13,621 nucleotides of DNA from Promethearchaeota archaeon (GCA_030615145.1 JAUWZT010000074.1:1-13621); one strand, 5' to 3'; shown: positions 1 to 6,819, numbered from the stretch's first letter. The notes: a model not told the origin generated them from the letters alone. Program-made: numbers and translations.

Positions 1-213
1 TTCAAGGATAATGCGTTAAAATCTGCTGTGTTTTATGTAGAAAGTATTTATTTAATATATTGAACTTCAAAATTTGGTGAAATATTACTTCATTTTTAAC
101 AATTATTCTCAGCACAAAGACATATATATCTAAATATCTTAATATATTCTGGTTAAATTTTCCTAAGCGAAAACCAAGGTCATATTAATGAATTCTGATC
201 TATAAGATAATCC
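1..213. other. left-edge spacer without a supported gene
   Basis: Very A/T-rich and full of stops in all frames on both strands. The only open piece touching the edge is a 20-codon plus-strand stretch ending in TGA at 61-63, which could be the last codons of a gene lying to the left but is too short to judge. The winged-helix gene on the minus strand ends at 214, so part of this stretch is its 3' flank. No RNA gene or repeat was seen. Confidence 0.5.
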
Positions 214-504
214 TCAGCATTTATCATCATTTTCATCCAAAAAACGAGAACAAGTTTCATCTAACTTCTTGATAATATGATTTCGATCTTTCCACATAAT
301 CCATGTGCTTCCTGATTTTTCAAAATGAAATCCATCGTATTCTTCTTTTATTTTAGCTAATGTTTTTTTCACGAAGCTCCACGAAAATCCGGTTTTCTCA
401 ACTACTTCAGCGATTGCGATTGGACGATTCATTTCAAGATTATTGTTAAAAAAATCTATAATTTTTTGGAAACCCGTTTTAGGAGCTGAATCTTTTTCAT
501 TCAT
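214..504 (-). CDS. small winged-helix (wHTH) DNA-binding-like protein
   Basis: A 96-residue protein that reads as a compact winged helix-turn-helix domain. Residues about 13-25 form a first helix (FQKIIDFFNNN), about 30-39 a second (IAEVVEKTGF), and SWSFVKKTLAKIKEEY at about 41-56 looks like the recognition helix, followed by a short wing ending in GSTWIMW. The C-terminus is charged and holds two cysteines (one the last residue) but no CxxC pair, so a metal site is not supported. This layout is typical of small archaeal transcription regulators; the DNA target and ligand are unknown. It starts with ATG and lies 170 bases behind the Fe-S protein gene on the same strand, with a copied fragment of the dehydrogenase gene in between. 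It probably has its own promoter, since the gap is long. Fold call is by pattern only. Confidence 0.7.
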   Translation of the reverse strand: MNEKDSAPKTGFQKIIDFFNNNLEMNRPIAIAEVVEKTGFSWSFVKKTLAKIKEEYDGFHFEKSGSTWIMWKDRNHIIKKLDETCSRFLDENDDKC

Positions 505-621
505 TGTTATGAAGAAATAATTGTATTGATTATTTAGATTAATATATGTGTTAAATTAATATTTATTCTTGATAAATTATTTACTTAAAATTTTGATATC
601 TTAATTATAGCTTTGTGACAA

Positions 622-664
622 ATTATTTCCTCATTTTTAGAAAATTTCCAGATTTCATTAAGTT
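622..664 (-). repeat. 43-bp copy of the 3' end of the dehydrogenase gene (copy A)
   Basis: Matches 2186-2228 at 42 of 43 positions. On the minus strand it spells the last 13 codons plus stop of the 3-hydroxyacyl-CoA dehydrogenase (NLMKSGNFLKMRK, stop). The one difference (629 versus 2193) changes AGA to AGG, both arginine. Similarity ends sharply on both sides. The copy lies 10 bases behind the stop codon of the Fe-S protein gene, out of any gene, so it is a gene remnant or a shared 3' element. Confidence 0.9.
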
Positions 665-674
665 ATATATCTTT

Positions 675-1838
675 TTAATTATAATTTAACCGTGGAGGGG
701 GCACATATACTCTTCGCATACCTTTTTTTAATGAAATTGCGCCTTCTGGGCAAAAACGAGAACAAATCCCACATCCGATACAATATTCCTCATTCCTTTC
801 TGCTTTACTCTCCTCATTCAATTCAATAGCATCTGTAGGGCATCTTTCGACACATGTGCCACATCCTATACAAACCTCTTGCTTTATCATAGAAAGGTAA
901 TTTGTAGAATATATTAAAGGCACAGCTCCTTTTCTCCAAAGGTTAAATGAGTCAGAACAGCATTTACAGCAATTACAGACAGAATTCTCTTCCCTATATA
1001 TATCTAAACCATTATGAAAAGCCATATGTATCAATCCCGCTTCTTCAGCATCTCTCATTATCTTTAGAGCTTCTTGCTTGTCAATTCTCTTCCCAAAACC
1101 ATGTTCAATTACATGCCTCGCCGATTTACCAAAAGTAAAACAACATTCCAATGGTGCGTTTATTTCGCACGGCTCATCTAATAATCTATGATAATTTCTA
1201 CAAAAACAATTTCCAACAGCAATATCATCGAATTTATTAATTATTTCCTCAACTTTTTGAGAAGGTAATACCGTTTGTTCAACATCTAATTCTTGGTTGA
1301 TAACAATTTCAATTTGTTCTCCATTGGAATTCTCAAATACTGGAACTGCTCGACCAAAAGGTGGTTGATTTTTGAAAATGGGAATCAGGTTATCATATTC
1401 TTTTTGAACGCTGTTTCTGAATTCATCTATTAACTTTGCATAAAGTTTTGCTAATCCTTTATATTTTTGAGTCTCTTCTCCTTCTGGTATACCATTCATA
1501 AATGTGTATTCAAAAGTACCAATTACAATTATAGGGAGCAATCTATAGACTATGATACCACTAGAACTAGGTTGATTGAAGATAAATCCTTTTTTTGCTA
1601 ATTTCTCAGCTTTTCTCTTAATTTCCTCTTCAGAGAGTTTTGAATTCTTTTTAAGTTGCTCGGTGTTCATTGACGATCTATGTTTAAAATTTAATATGAA
1701 TTCAACATCTTCTTCATCTAAATAAAACTTTAATAATTCTAAAAAAGTATCAGAAACTGTAAAAGGTAAAACTCCAGCTTTTATTATTATTTTAGCAACC
1801 TTCTTTAATTTTGTTAAAAAAAGATCTCGATCTGACAT
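675..1838 (-). CDS. Fe-S protein: winged-helix-like N-terminus, cysteine-rich middle, two [4Fe-4S] ferredoxin clusters
   Basis: A 387-residue cytoplasmic protein (no signal peptide). Residues about 45-105 resemble a winged helix (SEEEIKRKAEKLAKKGFIF then a YRLLP strand). The middle carries CFCR at 211-214, C224, a CC pair at 232-233, the stretch EEAGLIHMAFHN at about 265-276 and CNCCKCC at 288-294, a signature I know from a family of 370-400-residue 4Fe-4S proteins in anaerobic bacteria and archaea. The end holds two classic clusters: C323-C326-C329-C333P and C353-C356-C359-C363P. This implies electron transfer, perhaps with sensing or scaffolding by the front half; the reaction and partners are unknown. 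It lies 40 bases behind the zinc-ribbon gene. A TATA-like box centred about 25 bases before the ATG suggests a leaderless mRNA of its own. The family assignment is good, the role is not known. Confidence 0.85.
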   Translation of the reverse strand: MSDRDLFLTKLKKVAKIIIKAGVLPFTVSDTFLELLKFYLDEEDVEFILNFKHRSSMNTEQLKKNSKLSEEEIKRKAEKLAKKGFIFNQPSSSGIIVYRLLPIIVIGTFEYTFMNGIPEGEETQKYKGLAKLYAKLIDEFRNSVQKEYDNLIPIFKNQPPFGRAVPVFENSNGEQIEIVINQELDVEQTVLPSQKVEEIINKFDDIAVGNCFCRNYHRLLDEPCEINAPLECCFTFGKSARHVIEHGFGKRIDKQEALKIMRDAEEAGLIHMAFHNGLDIYREENSVCNCCKCCSDSFNLWRKGAVPLIYSTNYLSMIKQEVCIGCGTCVERCPTDAIELNEESKAERNEEYCIGCGICSRFCPEGAISLKKGMRRVYVPPPRLNYN

Positions 1839-1857
1839 GATAATAAAGATTATAGTT

Positions 1858-1868
1858 ATTTTATAAAA
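1858..1868 (-). promoter_or_regulatory. TATA-like box for the Fe-S protein gene
   Basis: The minus strand reads TTTATAAAA, centred about 25 bases upstream of the ATG at 1838. No Shine-Dalgarno lies in between, so transcription would start at or next to the start codon (leaderless). Archaeal TATA boxes sit about 26 bases before the transcription start, which fits well. Confidence 0.5.
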
Positions 1869-1878
1869 AATATATTTA

Positions 1879-2046
1879 TTACAAGGTTCTTAAGCAATCG
1901 ACTTCTCTAGAGTTGATCTTAAATTCTTTTTGGATTCTATCTTTATTTCTGTCTGTTTGGTATGCAAACTTTGAACCGCATGAGAGACAGATATCATAAC
2001 CAGGTGATATCTTCGCTCCACAATCAATACACTTCTTTTGGGTAAT
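1879..2046 (-). CDS. small double-CxxC zinc-ribbon protein, apparent ATT start
   Basis: A 55-residue reading frame too short and unusual for default gene calling. Residues 6-23 hold CxxCG, ten residues, then CxxCG (CIDCG ... CLSCG), the four-cysteine zinc-ribbon pattern, followed by a charged tail with one more cysteine near the end. The start: an in-frame TGA lies eight codons before the first cysteine, and no ATG, GTG or TTG exists between it and the ribbon. A strong GGAGGG site lies six bases before an ATT codon, giving (M)TQKKCIDCGAK, exactly how such ribbons usually begin. So either ATT is used, or an ATG was mutated or misread. It sits between the dehydrogenase and the Fe-S gene on the same strand. 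Function unknown; free-standing ribbons of this type are often in partner proteins for nucleic acid or protein binding. Confidence 0.7.
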   Translation of the reverse strand: MTQKKCIDCGAKISPGYDICLSCGSKFAYQTDRNKDRIQKEFKINSREVDCLRTL

Positions 2047-2052
2047 GTGAAT

Positions 2053-2058
2053 CCCTCC
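2053..2058 (-). promoter_or_regulatory. Shine-Dalgarno site GGAGGG before the ATT start
   Basis: The minus strand reads AAAGGAGGGATTCAC then ATT. The spacing of six bases is ideal for the second ATT codon at 2044-2046. It is the only strong Shine-Dalgarno match I noticed in front of any gene in this window, which supports that translation really starts here. Confidence 0.65.
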
Positions 2059-2077
2059 TTTTCAAAATCGTGAGTAC

Positions 2078-2092
2078 TTTTAATATAAATTT
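2078..2092 (-). promoter_or_regulatory. possible TATA box for the zinc-ribbon gene
   Basis: The minus strand reads AAATTTATATTAAAAG. It lies about 20-35 bases upstream of the Shine-Dalgarno site, so a transcript from here would have a short leader that just includes GGAGGG. Weak evidence in such A/T-rich DNA. Confidence 0.35.
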
Positions 2093-2185
2093 GTAATTAC
2101 TGGCAAAGATGACATATTTATCAATCATATATCTTTATTTTTATAGAGATTGAATAAAATAATTCTTAAAATTGAATCGGTAACG

Positions 2186-2228
2186 ATTATTTTCTCATTT
2201 TTAGAAAATTTCCAGATTTCATTAAGTT
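2186..2228 (-). repeat. 43-bp 3' end of the dehydrogenase gene (copy B, source copy)
   Basis: The last 13 codons and stop of the dehydrogenase gene plus one base. It is repeated at 622-664 with a single synonymous difference. This copy is in its natural place as the end of a complete gene, so it is likely the original. Confidence 0.9.
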
Positions 2229-3377
2229 GCACGGTTTAAAATAGGCTATTCCAGTAAATTCTGAAAGATCATCTAACATTTGAGACCATTTTTCGTAATT
2301 TTTCTTACCAGCTCCAAAAGGTCCTGGCATGTCCATTCCAGCTAACATAGTGTCGTCAATTACTTTATATCCAGAAACTATTTTTTCCTCTAACAATCTA
2401 CAACCTTCGTTTAATAGGATTGCGTAAAAGTGTTCTGGATTAAATAATCCTGCTTTTTCATGAAAGCTAATTTTTGGCTTTCCTTCAAACCACTCATAAA
2501 TACCTTTTCCCGATTTTCTTCCCAAATTTCCCGCTTTAAGAAGATTTGTGAGCGTTTTACCGGGAGCAAATTCTGGTGATATCTCTTTAACAAAATAATT
2601 CATAACATCGCAAATAATATCTAAACCTAAGTAATCCAATTTTGCTAAAGGACCTAATTCAGGGAAAGATACAAAATCACTGTCAATTTTTTCGTAAGGT
2701 ATTCCTTTATCCGTAGCCATATCTAAAATCCAATTAAAAAGAAGACATGTCGCAATGGTTAAGCGGTTTAAAATAAAACCTGGACTTTCTTTTTCTATTT
2801 TTGCGATATATCTTTTGCCTTTGAGCGCTGGTAGCTTTTGACCAATTGCTACTCCTAAGTTAAACGCTTCTTGAGATGTTTTTTCTCCTTTAATTAATTC
2901 TATTAATCGGAGTAACGGAATAGGTGTAAAAAAATGCATCCCAATTACTTGTTCGGGCCTACTTGACGCTTCGGCGATTTTAGAAATGCTCATCGTTGAT
3001 GTATTTGTTGCTAATACTGCATGTTCTGGCGCATATTGCCCTAGTTCTTTGAATAAATTTTGCTTTAATTCCATTACTTCGGGTATCGCTTCTACGATAA
3101 AATCTGCTTCTTTAACAGAATTAATTAGATTTTTATCAATAATAAGGTTTTTAATTAGAGAGAGCGTGGTTAATCCTTGGCCTAACTTTCCTTTAGATTC
3201 AATTTTTTCTATACCAAGTTTAATAAATTTTTTCGCGTTATTTAGAGCATTTTCGTTAATGTCGTTCAAAATAACCATGTCAAACATATCTGACATTAAA
3301 GCAACTTGAGCTATTTCTCTCCCCATGGTTCCCGCACCAACAACCGTAAATATTTTAATAAGACTTAAATCAAGCAT
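2187..3377 (-). CDS. 3-hydroxyacyl-CoA dehydrogenase (NAD-dependent)
   Basis: Oxidises (S)-3-hydroxyacyl-CoA to 3-oxoacyl-CoA with NAD, a step of fatty-acid beta-oxidation or of butyryl-CoA type pathways. The N-terminal Rossmann fold shows VVGAGTMG near residue 12-19. Then come EAIPE, NTSTMSISKIA, and the catalytic pair in GMHFFTP (His about 148) and LIEL (Glu about 160). PGFILNRL opens the helical C-terminal domain. At about 396 residues it is longer than the 280-residue short enzymes and carries a second C-terminal helical segment (FYAILLNEGCRLLEEK ... DMPGPFGAGK), as in other archaeal two-domain forms; no enoyl-CoA hydratase domain is fused. I chose ATG at 3377, which puts the usual short stretch before the Rossmann strand; a TTG at 3389 would add four residues. 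It follows the presenilin-like gene on the same strand after 75 bases. Its last 13 codons are repeated at 622-664. Confidence 0.9.
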   Translation of the reverse strand: MLDLSLIKIFTVVGAGTMGREIAQVALMSDMFDMVILNDINENALNNAKKFIKLGIEKIESKGKLGQGLTTLSLIKNLIIDKNLINSVKEADFIVEAIPEVMELKQNLFKELGQYAPEHAVLATNTSTMSISKIAEASSRPEQVIGMHFFTPIPLLRLIELIKGEKTSQEAFNLGVAIGQKLPALKGKRYIAKIEKESPGFILNRLTIATCLLFNWILDMATDKGIPYEKIDSDFVSFPELGPLAKLDYLGLDIICDVMNYFVKEISPEFAPGKTLTNLLKAGNLGRKSGKGIYEWFEGKPKISFHEKAGLFNPEHFYAILLNEGCRLLEEKIVSGYKVIDDTMLAGMDMPGPFGAGKKNYEKWSQMLDDLSEFTGIAYFKPCNLMKSGNFLKMRK

Positions 3378-3452
3378 TATTTCTTTCAACTTTTAGAATT
3401 TTTAATTAATAAAGAACCTAATTTATCCTTCCATTATATTGGAAATCGAAAA

Positions 3453-4520
3453 TCACATAAAAAAGATATTTATTACAAATTGAGACAGTAAAAAAGCACC
3501 TATGCCTAAGAAAATAGAAATTGGGAGCCCAGGTAAAATTTTATTTCTTTTTAATCCTGATATTGTAATTCCTGTTCCGATCAGAATTGCAATTGTGGTT
3601 AAAATCATAATTATTATGTTATTTGTATAAAGAAGGACGCTGGAAGTAAGTAAACTGTAAAAAGCCAAATCTCCGATACCAATCTCTAGTTTAGAGGTAT
3701 CGTAGATTATCTCACCGTTTTTAATTTTTTCTTTTTCTTCTGCTTTTGTTATGCTATTTTCATCGTCATTTTGGGAAGCTATATCTATCATAGCTTTAAT
3801 TGGACCATGTTTATAAAGAACACCAAAGATATCCCAAAGCGAGATGCCAATTAATATAGCTAATGTGCTCCAAAAGGGCAAAATAATACTCATCGAAGCA
3901 CTAATTAATAAGCTGACGTATAAAACGATTAAGTTTTTTGTATTAATTGATTTTGAAGTAAAATATTTATAAAGTAGTAGAAAGACTAAAATTGCCGTCA
4001 TTATTGGCAAGTAGACATTAATAAATAGAAAATAAAGTTCCAAAACGAAAGTAGTTTCAGGAAATTGAACAAAGATTAAATATGTAATTACCTCGGAAAA
4101 CAGTAGAGTCATAAAGAAACTTATAAAAGCAAAACTCAGTCCAAAAATGTATTTTAAAACGCCTATTCCAAATTTTTTTATAAAAAAGACGATAACAAAC
4201 GCTGAAACTACAGCTACTATTGTGAAAATAACTCCGTTCAATACGACGGCCCAGGCACCAAATTCGTCTTCAGGGAAGTAACTTTCTTCAATCTGAATAC
4301 CCGCAACATAAAACGTGAGATAAGCTAAAATGGCAGCAAATACAATAACTATTACAATAGGTAAGGGGTATAACAAAGATTTAATTCTGTAGGTAGGTAG
4401 AAAATGAGGTACGAAATCCTTTTCTATTATTTCTTTTTGCTTCTCGTTAATTTCCAAATTTAATTGAGCATCTCTTTGGTCATCGTCTTGAGAATTTATT
4501 GTTTTAGGATTATCAGACAT
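3453..4520 (-). CDS. presenilin-like GxGD intramembrane aspartyl protease
   Basis: A 355-residue membrane protein with a charged N-terminal cytoplasmic tail (about 45 residues) and around nine hydrophobic segments. The catalytic pair of the presenilin/signal peptide peptidase family is visible: Asp230 in SLWDIFGVLY (the YD/WD segment of helix 6) and Asp284 in GIGDLAFYSLL (the GxGD of helix 7). Between them is a hydrophilic charged loop (about 240-278), as expected. The third signature, normally PAL, reads LPGLPI at about 329-334, so alanine is replaced by glycine. Such enzymes cut transmembrane helices of substrate proteins inside the membrane; the substrate here is unknown. Archaeal homologues are established, and they served as models for gamma-secretase. 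The gene starts with ATG, has a TATA-like box close upstream, and shares a divergent spacer of 119 bases with the archaemetzincin gene. Confidence 0.88.
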   Translation of the reverse strand: MSDNPKTINSQDDDQRDAQLNLEINEKQKEIIEKDFVPHFLPTYRIKSLLYPLPIVIVIVFAAILAYLTFYVAGIQIEESYFPEDEFGAWAVVLNGVIFTIVAVVSAFVIVFFIKKFGIGVLKYIFGLSFAFISFFMTLLFSEVITYLIFVQFPETTFVLELYFLFINVYLPIMTAILVFLLLYKYFTSKSINTKNLIVLYVSLLISASMSIILPFWSTLAILIGISLWDIFGVLYKHGPIKAMIDIASQNDDENSITKAEEKEKIKNGEIIYDTSKLEIGIGDLAFYSLLTSSVLLYTNNIIIMILTTIAILIGTGITISGLKRNKILPGLPISIFLGIGAFLLSQFVINIFFM

Positions 4521-4535
4521 TACAATATTAGAAAA

Positions 4536-4547
4536 GATTTTTATAAT
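4536..4547 (-). promoter_or_regulatory. TATA-like box for the presenilin-like gene
   Basis: The minus strand reads TTATAAAAA, centred about 22 bases before the ATG at 4520, with no Shine-Dalgarno in between. This fits a leaderless transcript. The same spacer must also hold the plus-strand promoter of the archaemetzincin gene, for which I see no clear box. Confidence 0.45.
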
Positions 4548-4639
4548 AATTATTTAAATTAATAAAATTATTAATAGCTTAAATAGATAATAATTATGAA
4601 TAAAAAAAGAGTATAACCGTTTGTTAAAATAATATTATT

Positions 4640-5341
4640 ATGTCAAAATTTCAAATTGGTAAAGATATTTTAAATAAGCATACTCTAGCATTACCAATAA
4701 ATAAATCTAAATATAGACAAATTATTTTTCCATGTCATTTGGGAATTATTTTTATAGGTAATGTTTCAACTTCTATGTTAAACAAGTTGAGATTTCATTT
4801 GGATCAAACATTCGATTCATTTTTTTTTGACATTCAGTTTATAGATGATATAAGTTTACACCCTGATATGTTTGAATTAAGGGTTAAGGAGGAATACAAT
4901 TTATTAAATAAATCTTCAGAAAAGGTCCTCCTCCAACCAACTAATAAATTTTATGAAATAATTATTGATAAAAAATCTGAATATAATTTAGATATTGGCC
5001 TAGGATTGACAAATTTACCAATCTATTCTAGTAATAATGAAAAGTTATTATTTCTATTTGGAGAGGCACATATTAAATATATGTGTGCTATAGTGTCTAC
5101 TCATAACCTGATAGATTTGTTTAATCTTGAAGATTTTAAATTGAAAAAGATAGAAAAGAGGATCTATAAAGAAGTTGTTCATGAAATTGGACATTTAATA
5201 TTAGGATGTGGGCATTGCTTTAACAATTATTGTGTTATGCACTTCTCTAAAAATATTAAAGAAATTGATAGTAAATCTATTTATCTATGTGAGAATTGTA
5301 AATTAAAACTAGAAAAAATTAGAGAGAAAGATAATTTTTAA
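4640..5341 (+). CDS. amzA: archaemetzincin-like zinc metalloprotease
   Basis: A 233-residue protein of the archaemetzincin family (M54). The zinc site is HEIGH at 181-185, followed by G, H192 and C193, then C198VM (the Met-turn) with HFSKNIKEID and a final CENC at 217-220: the cysteine pattern that binds a second, structural zinc. The upstream FGEA at about 140-143 is also a family mark. Oddly, the loop reads HExxHxxxGxxHC, with one residue more between the second histidine and the glycine than the standard HExxHxxGxxHC. At 233 residues it is longer than the usual 180-200. No signal peptide, so probably cytoplasmic; the natural substrate of the family is unclear. It converges with the glycosyltransferase gene and their stop codons share four bases (5338-5341). 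It starts with ATG with no Shine-Dalgarno. Family call is firm; activity is uncertain because of the extra residue. Confidence 0.87.
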   Translation: MSKFQIGKDILNKHTLALPINKSKYRQIIFPCHLGIIFIGNVSTSMLNKLRFHLDQTFDSFFFDIQFIDDISLHPDMFELRVKEEYNLLNKSSEKVLLQPTNKFYEIIIDKKSEYNLDIGLGLTNLPIYSSNNEKLLFLFGEAHIKYMCAIVSTHNLIDLFNLEDFKLKKIEKRIYKEVVHEIGHLILGCGHCFNNYCVMHFSKNIKEIDSKSIYLCENCKLKLEKIREKDNF

Positions 5342-6585
5342 AAGGTTACATTTGGCAAGTGTAGGATAAATTCTTTTACTAACTCCACACGAGTTTTCCT
5401 ATCTTTTCTATTGTATCGTAAAGGATAGAGTTCGTTAATTGTGAAATTGTATAACTTAATCCATGTTTTTGCGATTTCGCTTACTCTATAATCTTGAGCT
5501 ATTTTTTGAGCATTTTTTCCAAATTCTGCCCTAAGATCGTCATCTTTTAATAACTTTATAACATAATCTTTAAATTGATAGAGATTATTTGCCAAATATC
5601 CCGTTTTACCATGTCGAATTATATTACTAATTCCACAAGCATTAGCACCAACACTGGGGGTTCCCTGAGCCATTGCTTCGAGTAGGACAAGCCCCTCAGC
5701 TTCAATCCACGACCACAAGCAAGTTAAGTCTGCTGTATCATATAATTTTAATAAATCTGGAAAAGGTATTCTACCAGCATACGAAACGAAATCTCGATAT
5801 TGTTTCTTTTTAATTAATCTTTTTACTTGGTCAGTTGATGGACCATCGCTTCCAACTAATAACAGGTGAGCATTAGGAATTTCTTTACGTACTTCTTTAA
5901 ATATTTTAATAATATCTATGGGGTGTTTTTCTGGGGATAGCCTTGATGCATATAAAAGGACCTTTTTACCTTCTAAATTATATTTTTCACGAATCCCATT
6001 TTCTTTCAAATTTGTAAAATATAAATCGTGAATACCATTTGTCATGCAAACTATTGGTTCTTTAAATCTGTAATCTCTTAACAAATCTTTTTTGGATTTT
6101 GTAGCGACATGAACAAAATCGTATTTATCTACTATATGGCGTTCGTATCTCCAAATAAGGTCGCCTTTATTCATTAGATTACCAATGATTGGAACATATT
6201 GAGCCGTGTAGTACTGCATAGGACTATTATGAGTTCCTATCATTGGAATCCCTAAATATTTGGACCAATTTACTGCCATGGATCCTACAACAGCATGCGT
6301 ATGGATGTGGGAAATATCGAGATAATCGTGTTGGCAGAAAAAGATTTTATGTATAGGGGCACTTAAAACAAAACCAGTTTTTGGTGCAATCATTACACCC
6401 CCTACTTCGTGAAAATGTAAAGTTTTCGGCCTTTTGTAGCCATTTTGAACTCGAGGAGCAAAAACATGAACATTATGACCAAGTTTTGCGATTGCTTCGG
6501 ATAAAAATCGAACAGCATGTGCAGTACCATTAATCTGACTGTACATTGTGCTGAAAAAACCGATATCAAGTACCTGTTTAGCCAT
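5338..6585 (-). CDS. GT4-family glycosyltransferase
   Basis: A 415-residue GT-B fold enzyme of CAZy family GT4 that transfers a sugar from a nucleotide-activated donor. The N-terminal acceptor domain shows QINGTAHAVRFLSEAIAKLGH and HIHTHAVVG ... GTHNSPMQYY; the C-terminal donor domain begins near LLYASRLSPEKHP (Arg and Lys for the phosphates) and has VGSDGP, YAGRIPF and the EX7E motif in IEAEGLVLLEAMAQGTPSVG. The pattern resembles diacylglycerol glucosyltransferases and mannosyltransferases of the PimB type, so a membrane glycolipid or cell-surface glycan product is plausible, but donor and acceptor cannot be read. No membrane segment. The ATG at 6585 is preferred; a TTG at 6600 would add five residues. 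A short basic C-terminal tail follows the domain. It overlaps the archaemetzincin stop by four bases and has a TATA-like box about 24 bases before the ATG. Confidence 0.88.
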   Translation of the reverse strand: MAKQVLDIGFFSTMYSQINGTAHAVRFLSEAIAKLGHNVHVFAPRVQNGYKRPKTLHFHEVGGVMIAPKTGFVLSAPIHKIFFCQHDYLDISHIHTHAVVGSMAVNWSKYLGIPMIGTHNSPMQYYTAQYVPIIGNLMNKGDLIWRYERHIVDKYDFVHVATKSKKDLLRDYRFKEPIVCMTNGIHDLYFTNLKENGIREKYNLEGKKVLLYASRLSPEKHPIDIIKIFKEVRKEIPNAHLLLVGSDGPSTDQVKRLIKKKQYRDFVSYAGRIPFPDLLKLYDTADLTCLWSWIEAEGLVLLEAMAQGTPSVGANACGISNIIRHGKTGYLANNLYQFKDYVIKLLKDDDLRAEFGKNAQKIAQDYRVSEIAKTWIKLYNFTINELYPLRYNRKDRKTRVELVKEFILHLPNVTF

Positions 6586-6603
6586 GGTTATTATCAACAA
6601 ACA

Positions 6604-6614
6604 AATATTTTAAT
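6604..6614 (-). promoter_or_regulatory. TATA-like box for the glycosyltransferase gene
   Basis: The minus strand reads TTAAAATAT, centred about 24 bases before ATG 6585, and the stretch in between has no Shine-Dalgarno. It also speaks for ATG 6585 over TTG 6600, which would lie too close to the box. Confidence 0.4.
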
Positions 6615-6691
6615 TGTATTGTATGTTTATCTAGAAGTTTATTTATATTTTAAACATAAGTTTTTATTAAATTTTTCACGATTTCTTAATA

Positions 6692-6709
6692 AAACCGTTG
6701 AAACCGTTA
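6692..6709 (+). repeat. tandem 9-mer AAACCGTTG AAACCGTTA
   Basis: Two neighbouring copies of AAACCGTT in the divergent spacer between the glycosyltransferase and the PNPOx-like gene. The 7-mer AACCGTT occurs again in two other spacers (4615-4621 and 9041-9047). A 9-bp direct repeat in a promoter region could be an operator, but no regulator can be named. Confidence 0.5.
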
Positions 6710-6819
6710 GTTTTAAATACTATAATTTTTGACTGAGATTATTTTTTTAAATATTAAAGTAATATCCAGAGGAATTACTATTATTACGCAATTTTTAGGC
6801 ATCCTTATTTGGAAATAAT

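Noticed and set aside
1..63. 20-codon plus-strand open stretch ending in TGA at the left edge, perhaps a gene tail
   Set aside because: Too short and too A/T-rich to tell from chance; no motif.
947..1138. 63-codon plus-strand frame inside the Fe-S gene
   Set aside because: Antisense to the CNCCKCC and CFCR region; no independent support.
622..2228. Pair of 43-bp direct repeats as ends of a mobile element
   Set aside because: The enclosed DNA holds normal chromosomal genes and no transposase or integrase, and one repeat is the coding end of an intact gene; no target-site duplication seen.
2411..2593. 60-codon minus-strand frame within the dehydrogenase gene
   Set aside because: Alternative frame of the C-terminal domain on the same strand; no support.
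2986..3309. 107-codon plus-strand frame inside the dehydrogenase gene
   Set aside because: Lies antisense to the Rossmann domain with all family motifs; a shadow frame.
6517..6732. 71-codon plus-strand frame over the start of the glycosyltransferase gene
   Set aside because: Its first part is antisense to a solid GT4 coding region and the rest is low-complexity spacer; no protein-like pattern.
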